From: Chara braunii
Taxonomy: Eukaryota > Streptophyta > Charophyceae > Charales > Characeae
Assembly: GCA_003427395.1 (NCBI GenBank)
Contig: BFEA01000391.1
Location: 603,977 to 635,734, forward strand
Length of the DNA stretch: 31,758 nucleotides
Reading direction: 5' to 3'
The first letter of the stretch is position 1. Each line of letters starts with the position of its first letter. The notes under the pieces are model-generated. The model saw only the letters and a list, made by a program, of their open reading frames with translations, searched no databases and was not told where the DNA came from. The position numbers were made by a program, and so were the translations under genes. Shown here piece by piece: positions 19,021-27,981 of this stretch.

Positions 19021-19860
19021 CCTCGACCAGCTCAATGGTGTGTCAGATCGATCGAGTGGGGACCCCACGTGGCTCTGAACTTCTGGGAACCGATCGAGTA
19101 GGTTTTGGATGTTTGGTGGAACCGGTGGGTGTGGAGGATCAACAAAGGGATCACCTAGGTCAGATCGCAGGTCGCGAATAGAGGCAATCGGATTTGAAGT
19201 AGGATCATTTGGACTAGTAGAAGGTAGAGTGCTAGAAGTAGAAGTACTAGAAGTAGAATCACTAGCCGAAGTAGTTGTGGTATTAACCGCAAAAGTAGAT
19301 GGCACTTGGGTAGGACGAACAAAGGCAACATACAATTGCTCGTCCTCTTTGTGCTTGCACCATTTCTTGCATACCTTTATAGCATTCATAAAAGTCACTG
19401 GGGACTCGTGCTTCTCATCCAAGAGGATGGGAAGCTCGTTCCCTTGAGCATCTTTGACCATGAAAAGTGACTCCTTACACTTGGTCCATTTGCATTGGGA
19501 CTGCAGCCAGCCCAAGCCAAGGACAACGTCGAAGGGGCACTTGTCAAGGACATAGAAGTTCAACGCGTGGGTGACAGTTTTACCCTTGCCAAAGGTAGTG
19601 CGCACCCTTTGGCTGCATGTGTAGAAGAGACAACTTCTTTGTTGCCAACTTGGGTCCGACAAGGGTTCTGCAAGGCCACTTGCTTCATTCCCAAACCCAC
19701 TTTGCGTATCCCATGAGGTGATATAAAATTAGCCGTAGCACTACAGTCGATCAAGACATGGAGATGACAGTGGTTTATGAGAAGTTTGAAGAAGATCAAC
19801 TTCACTGTCCCTTGGGCACGTTGCTGTTTCATCTCAGCCCAATGCTCCAAGTGGTAGTGG
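19020..19860 (-). pseudogene. Aspartic protease and linker (element D)
   Basis: GTVKLIFFKLLINHCHLHVLI precedes the active site at 19740-19748, which reads Asp-Cys-Ser in place of Asp-Ser-Gly and so should be inactive. ATANFISPHGIRK follows. A frameshift near 19610 joins VRTTFGKGKTVTHALNFYVL and CPFDVVLGLGWL (Trp retained, unlike element B). A Ser/Thr-rich linker with many TSS and STS repeats and RFPEVQ follow, and another frameshift near 19085 separates this from RT. Confidence 0.85.
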
Positions 19861-20044
19861 AAGTCGATCGTCCCAGACTCCTCCTAAGGCTTGACATACA
19901 AAACATTACACACTTCAACCTTGGCGTCAACAGATGATTGGGCTTCAAGGGAGGACTGCTGATTTGCATCTGATTCAGTCTCCCTTGCTGTAGAGGATGC
20001 TAAAGTTGACTCTACGCCCGATTCTGGTTTCCCTGCAGCATATA

Positions 20045-20086
20045 GCAATCTTGCATCCTATGGTTTGGTTTCTGGCAATGCAGGCT
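20045..20086 (-). pseudogene. Gag zinc knuckle with Cys1 replaced by Ser (element D)
   Basis: The peptide SLHCQKPNHRMQDC keeps C-x4-H-x4-C but has Ser (AGC) where element B has Cys (TGC). Otherwise it aligns without gaps to the element B knuckle. A basic linker (SFKKTANAKGPNRNAGRVRS) lies upstream at about 20200. Confidence 0.8.
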
Positions 20087-21821
20087 TACCCCCTTCTTGA
20101 GTCTACCCCACCAGTCATTTTCAGTGATCTCGAGGTCGACCCACGGTTTACTGGCCGCATCCTCTGGTTTTGCTGGGATTTTGACTCCCTTGGGAAGTTG
20201 GACCTAACTCTTCCCGCATTCCGATTCGGTCCCTTTGCATTGGCAGTCTTTTTAAAGGAAGTAATTTTTTCCTCTTCTTGGTTTACATCAGACTCATGGG
20301 CTGACGAACAGGTTGTATCAGTGTCCTGTTCTTGGTCGTCACCAAAAGTGGGGTCATCTGCATCTGCCTCCTCTTCAGCCTCCAACAGGCGTGCACAACA
20401 AAACGGCTGCTGCCGTAGAACCGCGTGCCGCCCATGAGCTTTTTGCTGCTTGCTGTGGAGACAAGGTCTATCGCCTCGAGACTGACTATGTCCTTTATTA
20501 GAGTGAACCAGTCAGTGTACCCAATGTAGTCCCTGCCTAGGCGATTTGTGAAATTGGTGGGAACTGCGCCTTTGACCACATCCAAGCAAGATTGATCAGT
20601 TAGTTCTAATCGGGGTGTAGCAAATATCTTGCTGAGGTAAGTTTGGAGGCTTTTCATGGAGCCCGTCCACTTGCTGCGTTTGATTTTGTCAAGCTGGCTT
20701 CTTGCCCTCGCTGTAGCGTGTGGATCCATGTATTGTGCAATGAGGAGTTCCTCGAGGGAGGCAATCGGGGTGGCCCTAAGCCACCTTGTTAGTTCTATCT
20801 TTGGAACCCCAACTTGCGTAGCTTGGACTTCTAGGAAGCCTCGTGCAACAGGCTTGACATTGATTCCCATGATCACGGACTGGGTTTCAGGTTGAGTCCC
20901 CAAAACCTCAAAGTTTGCCCTCATGGAGCTGATCTAGGATTCAACGTTTTCTTTGCTGTCATACTTAGACGATATTTGCACCGCCTTATGATCCACAAAG
21001 GGACCGGCGTAGCTGGGACCAGCACCTGCTGGTTCAGTTCTTGGGGCTGCAACAGTTGCATAATTTCCTGCCTTGTTGCTTGTTATAGCAACAGCGGAAT
21101 CTGCACTTGTTGCAGGTTCCGAGGGGTTTGCCGTCACACTCTAGGAAGAAGTAGAAGAAAATATGGTAGGAGGGGCAAGGTTAGTTACAATTGCAGCTCC
21201 GGAACCAGCAGGCAGAGGGAGAGAATTGGGCGTTTGGGCTTGTTGCAGCGCAACAACCTCTACCATCAAGTCACAGTACTTGCCGGTCATCTCAGTCAGA
21301 TCCTCCTGAAGTGTCCGCAATTTTGCGAAGACGTCGGCGATCTGAGTGGTATGATCTTCAAGGCTCCGGACTTTGACGATAGTGGTGAGTATGGACTGCA
21401 ACTATTCCCCACACTGCTTTTTGGTCAGTGAGGGGACAGTTTCCAAGATGGCCTCCTGACTTTTCAGCAGAAATTCCTTCCTCTCCTTCTCTGTCTCCTG
21501 TTCCGTTTTGATGGCGCTATCTAGGAGTGCTTGCAGATACGGTTTCTTTGCATCGCTGGCTGCATCTAACAGGCCCTTCCACTGGACTGAGTTTAGCCGT
21601 GGCTGAGCCATTTTTGGACCGTCATCGTCGGCAGGTGGATCGGAGAGATGCCAATCAGCAAAAGAATCAATCAGACTCTCAAGAGGTACACTCCCCTTTT
21701 CGCTTGGACGAACACTCCATTTCCCAGTCCTTGCCCACCCAAGACGGTCACTTTCCCTGTCTTCCTTTTCTCTCTCCCTCCTCTCCCTTTCTTCTTTTTG
21801 GTTGCGAGTCTCCACGGGCAT
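20087..21821 (-). pseudogene. Gag (element D)
   Basis: Starts at ATG 21821 (MPVETRNQKEERERRE), matching element B. The same frame continues to about 20283, broken only by three TAG stops, at 21402-21404, 21138-21140 and 20934-20936. The last replaces a Trp that element B keeps (SWINSM versus S-stop-ISSM). Regions in order: basic N-terminus; NSVQWKGLLDAA; coiled coil (ERKEFLLKSQEAI, LRTLQEDLTEMTGKYCDLMV); Ala/Pro-rich linker; capsid (SLEELLIAQYMD, LQTYLSKIFATPRLELT, FTLIKDIVSLEAIDLV). A shift near 20390 leads to an acidic linker (EEEADADDPTFGDDQEQD) before the zinc knuckle. It is a structural particle protein. Confidence 0.9.
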
Positions 21822-22002
21822 CGAAAATGAACTCAGATTAACAAATTGAAAAGCTCAGAGAAGAGAAGGTAGAACTCCTAGCCGGAGCGGCATTTCATTT
21901 GGACTTAGAGAGCAGCAAACCAAAGCAAACAAATTCGCATGAGAGGTTTGATCCAGCGACCCAGTCTGATCAGACTGCATACGAGGTCCTCTCGAGTCCT
22001 GT

Positions 22003-22600
22003 CTGACCAGCTTTGTGATCGTGCAACAAATCAGACAACGAGTGACTAAATGCAACAATGGAGAATTGAGTGGTGTACATCGTGCGAGTCAAGCCATGGA
22101 TGGTGCAACCAAAAGCATTCGAAACATCTCAGCCGAGATCCCCTTGGCAGTGGGTGTCCTAATCCAAGAAGAATGAACTTCGTATCTCAGTCAGGAAGAC
22201 AATGGACTAATGCCTAACAAATTTGGGTCCAAAGGGCTCTTCTTGTTTGGGCCCGGTCCCACTGGGTCCCAGAGGTCCCTTATAGGCCGCGACCAGGTCC
22301 CAACCAAGAGGAGTCCCACATGGACTCCGTTTCGTTTCTACCGCACCGGAAAACGAAATTTCAACTTCCGGCAGAACCTACAGACTACAACCGTTCAAAG
22401 ATGAAAAGACAAAGCACTGTAGAAAGAATCGGCATTCAAATCAAGATACTTCGTTTCTCCATCCATCAGGTGAGTAGGTAGATCACACACATTCAATCAC
22501 ACAATCAAGACCACAGAGTAGGAAAAGAAAGAGTAACCCGAACAGGACAATCCATTCCATGCACACATACATGGGCATCCCGTAGGTGCACGACACTTAC
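22003..22600 (-). other. Putative leader intron (element D)
   Basis: The - strand site CAG-GTAAGTGTCGTG (exon edge at 22601) and an AG at 22003-22004 (GCTGGTCAG-ACAGG) correspond to the pair in element B. The spacing of 598 bp here and about 600 bp there is almost unchanged despite sequence divergence. From this AG to the Gag ATG is 182 bp, against 189 bp in element B. Inference only. Confidence 0.35.
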
Positions 22601-23005
22601 CTGAGTGGCCTTGAGCTTCAAGATGAATAGAATTCACCCCCCTCTCATGTGATCCTCCTGACCCCTCTAACGCTACCCCTACACTAGTGTCCTATCTCCT
22701 AGGAGGGTCTGACTCCAACACCAAAGTGCAACGCCGGATACACAGTCGATGCTGAAGAACAAAGTAGCAACTTGCAGTCCGTAGCCTACTTGAGGGCAGC
22801 CCTTAAGTTGCCAAGTGTCTCCCTTGAATCAGATTCTAGATGCAAGTGTCGCCTCTCTCAAGCTGTCGCATGAAGTCTCCACAAAATGTCTCGCCACCTC
22901 AATCTCACTCTCAAGCAACCTACTTATGTCCAATGTCGACCCCACACGACTTAATCTGGTGGGGGCAGCTTCCCTTAGCCATGCTGCCCCACTTCCCTTA
23001 CAACC

Positions 23006-23053
23006 AACCCTAACCCTAAGCGTTGCCCTCAACCACTTAGGTTAGGGTTAGGG
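23006..23053. repeat. Telomere-like inverted repeat downstream of the PBS (element D)
   Basis: accctaaccctaag at 23007-23020 faces cttaggttagggttaggg at 23036-23053. They can form a stem of CCCTAACCCTAA with TTAGGGTTAGGG around a short loop. The 5' edge lies about 35 bp inside the PBS. Confidence 0.85.
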
Positions 23054-23087
23054 CAACAAAGTCAACACTCACCAACAAGTAGATTCC

Positions 23088-23099
23088 GCGTTGATACCA
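23088..23099 (-). other. Primer binding site of element D, initiator-Met-like
   Basis: On the - strand TGGTATCAACGC follows the LTR end. The first eight bases match the plant initiator-Met tRNA 3'-end complement. Positions 9 and 10 differ, so this may be a variant or a decayed site. Confidence 0.65.
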
Positions 23100-23101
23100 A
23101 T

Positions 23102-23860
23102 TTTATGATCCTGGCCAATTTCGAAGTACACATTCATCAAAAAGTCCAATGCTGTCCACTTGCAAAAAGAAATGAATGAACTTGGGAGGAGAGAGAGGGA
23201 AAGAAGAAGAAGAAGAAATAAGAAAGAAGAAGAAGACAATGTGCACCAGCATAGACCAATGATAATGCTCTTCTTCTTCGCCACCACTCTCCTCCTTATC
23301 TTCTCTTTTATTCAAACAAGAATAATAGTAACAATGATGAATGGCTGATCTAGAATCAATGTCCAAGTCCCTCTTCTACTGCACGTATTACTTGAGGTCC
23401 ATCATAGCCATGGCTGCCTCTCTCTCTCCCTCTTCCTCACAGGCAGAGGCTATGGCAGACTACTAGGGCATCACCCTGTTGTCCAAAGGAGAACACAAAG
23501 CAGCTGCTCTAGCTCACGACACCATGCCTGACTCTGCCTCTAGCTGTTCCCCAACTGGCCTTCCTGCTGCGGCGCCCACCAAGGTGACAAAGATGGGATC
23601 CACCATAGCCAGGTAAGTACCTCTGACGCTCCTCCTCCTAGTCCTGATCTTCTTCCTTCTCCGTATCCTTGCTCCTTCCCCAGCAGCGCAGCTGAGTGCT
23701 AGCGCTGCTCCAGCCAGTGCTCCAACCAGTGTGTCACCAAACTTGCACACCGACAATGAGAACTCAGTAACAAGTGGGAAACTCAGCAAGGCATTCAGCC
23801 CATGAGCAAGACTCGGAAATCAGCTGTGTGTCTCCGTCCGTGTCTGGTCAGGTCATTCCA
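23102..23860 (-). repeat. 5' LTR of element D (family F2)
   Basis: Bounded by the PBS at 23099 and by ...gtcaggtcattcca at 23860, the match of the 3' LTR terminus. About 760 bp. Compared with the 3' LTR it lacks about 500 bp: accgacaatgag is joined directly to aactcagtaacaagtggg. The inner end reads ATAAAA on - instead of the GTAACA of LTR B, so that terminus has decayed. Short open frames in it are not conserved in frame with the other LTRs. Confidence 0.85.
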
Positions 23861-24200
23861 CCCTCCTCTTGTGCAGTATGTGTACCACTAGTAAATGCAT
23901 ATGAATGAGCATCATCAAGAGAACATACAAAAGACAAGTTGAATGTCGTATGAAGTGAACAAAGTATACGTAGCATACCGAGGTCTGTAGGCGGGCCCTT
24001 TTTCTTAGGGCCCGACGGTTGTTAGAGGCCCCCAGTCCGCACACCATTATTTGGCTGTGCAACCTGGAGGCCCACAGCCGTTTCCAGGCACGTTTTTCTG
24101 CCTGATGCAGCTTCTGTTTTTGGTTCAGCGTTAATTTATGCCCTTATTTATCTTTTTGTTGAGTTTGCAATCAAACTCGTTTTTTTCTTCATTCAACATG
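23861..24200. other. Intervening sequence between elements D and E
   Basis: No gene seen. A GGGCCC-loop-GGGCCC hairpin (gcgggccctttttcttaggg, about 23992-24011) and a following gcctgatgcagcttctgttt stretch weakly resemble 13620-13820 in LTR B, so this may be a degraded LTR scrap. The element D terminus at 23860 marks the left edge. Confidence 0.4.
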
Positions 24201-24585
24201 CATGTAGACAAGTGGCAATCTACACTGGCGCCAGGCTCCCACTCAAAGCTCAGAGATATTAAGGCCGAGAACACTGTTTAGATACAAACTCGCTTCAATT
24301 GGCTACGATGCCTCAGCTCCTACACATCACCTGTCTGACACTGTATTCACAACACTCACTCTCGACCTCGTTGAACATCCCACGTACTCCTTGTCTGTTG
24401 ACTTTCGCTAGCTGTGGTAGTTATGGCCGCCTTCTAACACTAACTAGAAGCAGCGATGGCTGCTCTATCTCCCTCTCAGCCCACTTCGACTTTGGGCATC
24501 TGCAGACCACCTCGCACAAGACGCTAGGGCAGCGCTTCCACATGGCACACAACAGAATCAATGAATGGTTGGACGCTTCCTCTTG

Positions 24586-24592
24586 ATTTATA
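24586..24592 (-). promoter_or_regulatory. Candidate TATA box of LTR E
   Basis: TATAAAT on the - strand, at a site matching TATATTTA in LTR A and followed by homologous sequence. Likely the LTR promoter core. Confidence 0.45.
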
Positions 24593-24800
24593 CTTTTGTT
24601 GGTCGCTGGTCTGCCCTTTTCCACAGGGCCCATGGTGCACACAGTCCAACATGGTATTTGTTGACTGGACAAAGTGAGACTGGGACTGGGTACCGCTGAC
24701 TAAGCAAAGTTGGACTACCCACTTGCCCACTTGCCTTTGGTCTAACATGAGCAACACTCGAAAGGCCAGTTCCAGACCTTCCGGAAGTCTCTGGACTTGG

Positions 24801-24892
24801 CCTTTCGGGACTGTAGCAGCTACGACCTTGACCTTTCAGGACTGTAGCAGCTGCGATCTTGACCTTTCAGAGTTGTAACAATTACGATCCCT
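24801..24892. repeat. Three 31-bp tandem repeats in LTR E
   Basis: Units start at 24801, 24832 and 24863, each cctttc.ggactgtagcagct followed by acgaccttga with small changes. The third is the most diverged. They lie upstream of the TATA box in the - strand LTR, a usual place for repeated enhancer elements. Confidence 0.85.
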
Positions 24893-25099
24893 ACACAACT
24901 ATGACCTCTACTCGGCAGACCTACAGTTCAAGACCCGACAACTACACAAACCTACGATAGACAACAGTCAGTTACCAAAACACAGGTCACGGGTTCAAAA
25001 CACAGAGGGGTCTACCTAGTACTGTACATGGGTGAGGGAAGGTCTAGGGATCGAGCCCTGGGATCTGCATCTGTTACCGCAAAGGTGAAAACTGTTTCA

Positions 25100-25112
25100 C
25101 TCCCGCTGGCCT
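25100..25112 (-). other. Polypurine tract of element E
   Basis: aggccagcgggag on the - strand, directly before TGAAA. It is conserved with element A (575-587). Confidence 0.6.
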
Positions 25113-26530
25113 AAATTTGAGGTCCTCGGAGAATACTTCAGTCCAAGGCAGGACCTTTACCTTTCTTATCTCTCTCATAGGCCGAACTACACCGGGAGCG
25201 GTCTCTCGATGTTTTGTCCATGGGAACCTGGTGTCGTCTTCTAGTTCTTGAAAAGAGAATCTGACTTTATACTGTTTCTGTGGACGACCTCTACCACTTG
25301 TTCTGAACACATCTTCACCTACTATGCGGTCAATGTGGTACCTTCCATCCATGTCCAGAGGGATCATGGATCTCCGTGATGGAAACTGTTGACTTGTGGT
25401 ACATGGCAACAACTTTGACGCATGAAAAACTGGGTAGGTGTGGAGGTGTGCTGGAATCTTTATGGTGTAGGTCCATCTTCTCCGCCTTAACTTCTAGGAC
25501 TGGCCACGGTCCTCTATACGCAGGCAATAGCTTCTACGAGATGTTCTCCTCAGGCGCAAACTCCTTTGACCTGACCCTGACTAAGTCGCCTACTTGGAAC
25601 TTTGATGGGCGATGGTCTCTGTTGGCTTGTTCTATCATCATGTGCTAGACCTTCGCGAGGTTCTCTACAACGGTAGCTATCTCTTTCTCGTGCTGTATCG
25701 TGAACTCCCTTGTACTGGGCAGTAGCCTTTGGATCTGATCTCGTTTCAGTCCCTCAAACGGTCTGCACGGTCTAAAGGACTTATGCAACTTGTTGGGAGT
25801 ACGACAAGTGGCTTAGTGTACACTGTTGTTGTATGCACTGGCTACCTTTGAGAGCATCTCGTCCCAATTGACTTGATCGGGTCTAGTATACATTCTAAGA
25901 ACTTGTTGCAGGATTTTGTTCATATGTTTAGTATAACTGTTAGTCTCAGGATGACGGCCAAATGACATCAACAACTTAGAGCCATAGACTTTCATCAGTT
26001 CTCGCCAGTTCTAACTAGTGATTCTGGTATCTCTGTCACTAACTATCGACATCGGTAGACCATGCTCACTGACCCAATGATAAAATAACTTATCTATAAC
26101 TAAATTTGTACGTGCCTCTGAGGGCAAAGGAACAAAAACTGCGTACTTACTAAATCTATTAGCTATAACCATGACTTGGCTCTTGCCGTGCCTACTCCTA
26201 ACTCCAACGTTCATAAAGTGAATGGATATAGAATCTCCGGATCTCGCGGGAATAGGCAATGGTTTGAGAAGACCAAGAAGGGCTCATGTAGTGGTCTTAT
26301 TCCCATGGCACCCCTTGCAATTGCGTACATACTTTATGTAGTCGGCCTTCATACCTGGCGACATATACGCGCGAATAAGGTTGGCTAACGTCTTCTGCCA
26401 AGCAAAATGTCCCTCTGTGTCGTGACATTCCCCTAAAAACAAACTACGGATCTCTTCGATGTTGGGAACATATAAACGATCAGCTACACTAGTCTTCTCG
26501 AATAGCAACCCGTTTTTAGTGCAGTAATCT
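25113..26530 (-). pseudogene. Integrase with two catalytic residues replaced (element E)
   Basis: The zinc domain is intact in pattern (ECHDTEGHFAWQKTLANLI, NCKGC). In the core SISIHFMN replaces the usual ID/VDFMD, so the first catalytic Asp is His (26218-26220). VSDRDTR keeps the second Asp (26035-26037). Exactly 36 codons on, HPETNSYTKHMNK has Lys (AAA, 25927-25929) where the catalytic Glu belongs. A TAG at 26011-26013 and frameshifts before AYRGPWPVLEV and before LPCTTSQQFPSRRSMIPLDMD break it further. The C-terminal end (KFRPAGVKQF) runs to the PPT. It would be catalytically dead even if translated. Confidence 0.9.
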
Positions 26531-26639
26531 TGTTCAGTCTTAGGTACTCCTCAACTCTCTTAAGGAGATCATTATTCTATTTGACGATATATAGGGTCCT
26601 ATGCATATGCTTCCTTGACTTTTTGTTGCAGGTCTTTTC

Positions 26640-27075
26640 CTATATATCCAGATAATGAACTATCGCTCCAAAGTAATAAACTCTCCTACTTAGAGCGTCC
26701 GCGACTATGTTATACTTCCCTTTAACTGGCTTGAGCTCGAAGTCAAGCTAGTCTATTTCAGCGGCCCACCTAGTAAGCTTAGGTGTCATCTTGGCCTGCA
26801 TCTCCAACCACCTCAACGTCTCTTGGTCTGAATACACTTTGAAGTGTCTCCCAAGCAAGTAGTGCTTCCACTGATCTAATGCTTGCCTGAGAGCGTAAAG
26901 TTCTCTCTCGTAGGAAGATATCGCTACCTTCTCTGAAGGCATCCTAGCAGACATGAAGTCTACGAGTCTATTCCCATTGCCATCATCTTGCTATAAGACA
27001 ACACCTATATGATGCGGAGTTGCGTCAGTGGTGACAACAAAAGTCAAGGACGGATCGACTACCTTGAGGACTGGG
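26640..27075 (-). pseudogene. RNase H domain (element E)
   Basis: FVVTTDAT, IGVVL, a TAG, QDDGNGNRLVDFMSARMPSEK, ISSYERELYALRQALDQWKHY, LLGRHFKVYSDQETLRWLE, DFELKPVKGKYNIVADALSR. All four catalytic positions (Asp in TTDAT, Glu in ERELYAL, Asp in YSDQ, Asp in ADALS) appear present. The stop after VVL and another after AAEID interrupt it. Downstream to about 26530 is a short linker without motifs. Confidence 0.85.
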
Positions 27076-27099
27076 TACTCAATCAAGGCCCACTTTAGC

Positions 27100-27981
27100 T
27101 TTTTAAGGGCCAATGTACATTCTCTATCCCACTCCTAGATTGCTTTTTTCTTTACCAACCTGCGAAGAGGTGAAGCGATGGTAGAAAAGTTCCTTTCGAA
27201 CTTTCTATAGTAATTTGCTAGGTCAAGGAACAACCTCAACTCCGTCAGTGTGCGGGGCGTTGGCCAATCTCAATTGCCGCTATCTTATTGTCCTGAGGTT
27301 TTATGCCATCTCCATCTAAGACGTGGCTCAAGTACATAACTTGCGTCTTGGCCCACTCACACTTCTTCTCGTCGATCTTGAAGTTAGCTTCCCTCAGCTT
27401 CTCCAAGACCTGCCTCAAATGGCCCTATGCTCCTGAAGGGCCTTACTAAACAGTAGAATATCATCTAAGTACACCACTACGAATGTATCTAACCATGGCT
27501 GAAACAGATCATTCATACAACGTTGGAATGTAGCTGGCACATTGGTTAGTCCAAAGGGCATCACTATAAACTCGTAGTGCCCATATCTAGTTTAGAATGT
27601 CGTCTTGTACTGATAATCAGGATGTACCTCTATCTGATGATAAAAAAATCTATCTTTGCAGCGCTGCGCCCGATTTAATAGATCATCTATACGGGGCAGT
27701 GGTTTTGCATTCTTTACTTTGACGACATTAAGACCCCTATAGTCAATGCACATTCTAAGCTCTCCCTCCTTCTTAGGGACAAAAAGAACAAGTGCTCCAA
27801 ATGGAGATGAATTGAGCCTAATCCAACCCTTTTCGAAAAGCTCGCCTAACTGCTTGCTCAACTCCTCTAACTCCCTTGGGGACATTCTATAGACATCTCT
27901 CTTAGGAGTCCTACTGCCAGGCTCTATCTCAATGCGATGGTGAATTGGCTGCGGCACTACTCCTGTAGGTGGCTTAAACAA
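27100..27981 (-). pseudogene. Reverse transcriptase (element E)
   Basis: [90 protein letters not shown], a TAA at 27592-27594, [21 protein letters not shown] at 27460-27471. After a frameshift come [36 protein letters not shown], and after another [12 protein letters not shown] (family [11 protein letters not shown], Gly to Asp). The palm is well preserved, but the KIDL segment before YHQIE is garbled (RCKDRFFYHQIE). Confidence 0.9.

Larger units (their letters stand above)
21822..23087 (-). other. 5' leader of element D (non-coding)
   Basis: About 1.27 kb, aligned throughout with the leader of element B (gggtcc.aaaggg, cggtcccactg.gtccc, tccatccatcaggtgag, cgacacttacctg, ctcctgacccct). No gene is seen. 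Contains the candidate splice sites and the telomere-like palindrome described separately. Confidence 0.65.
14938..23860 (-). mobile_element. Nearly complete Ty3/gypsy LTR retrotransposon (element D, family F2)
   Basis: On the - strand from high to low: 5' LTR (23860-23102), PBS, leader, Gag, zinc knuckle, protease, RT, RNase H, integrase, PPT and 3' LTR (16187 down into the gap). It is the only element here with both LTRs in view. All coding regions are interrupted, so movement would have required proteins from another copy. The two LTRs differ by indels and many substitutions, indicating an old insertion. Target-site duplication cannot be checked because the low-coordinate end is in the gap. 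Confidence 0.9.
24200..25099 (-). repeat. 3' LTR of element E (family F1), low edge uncertain
   Basis: Begins TGAAACAG on the - strand immediately after the PPT. From about 24592 down it aligns with LTR A (TATA box, gtggaagcg...cttgtgcgagg, ggcggccata). It is about 300 bp longer than LTR A before the TATA box, partly because of a 31-bp tandem repeat. The terminal CA could not be fixed. Confidence 0.6.
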
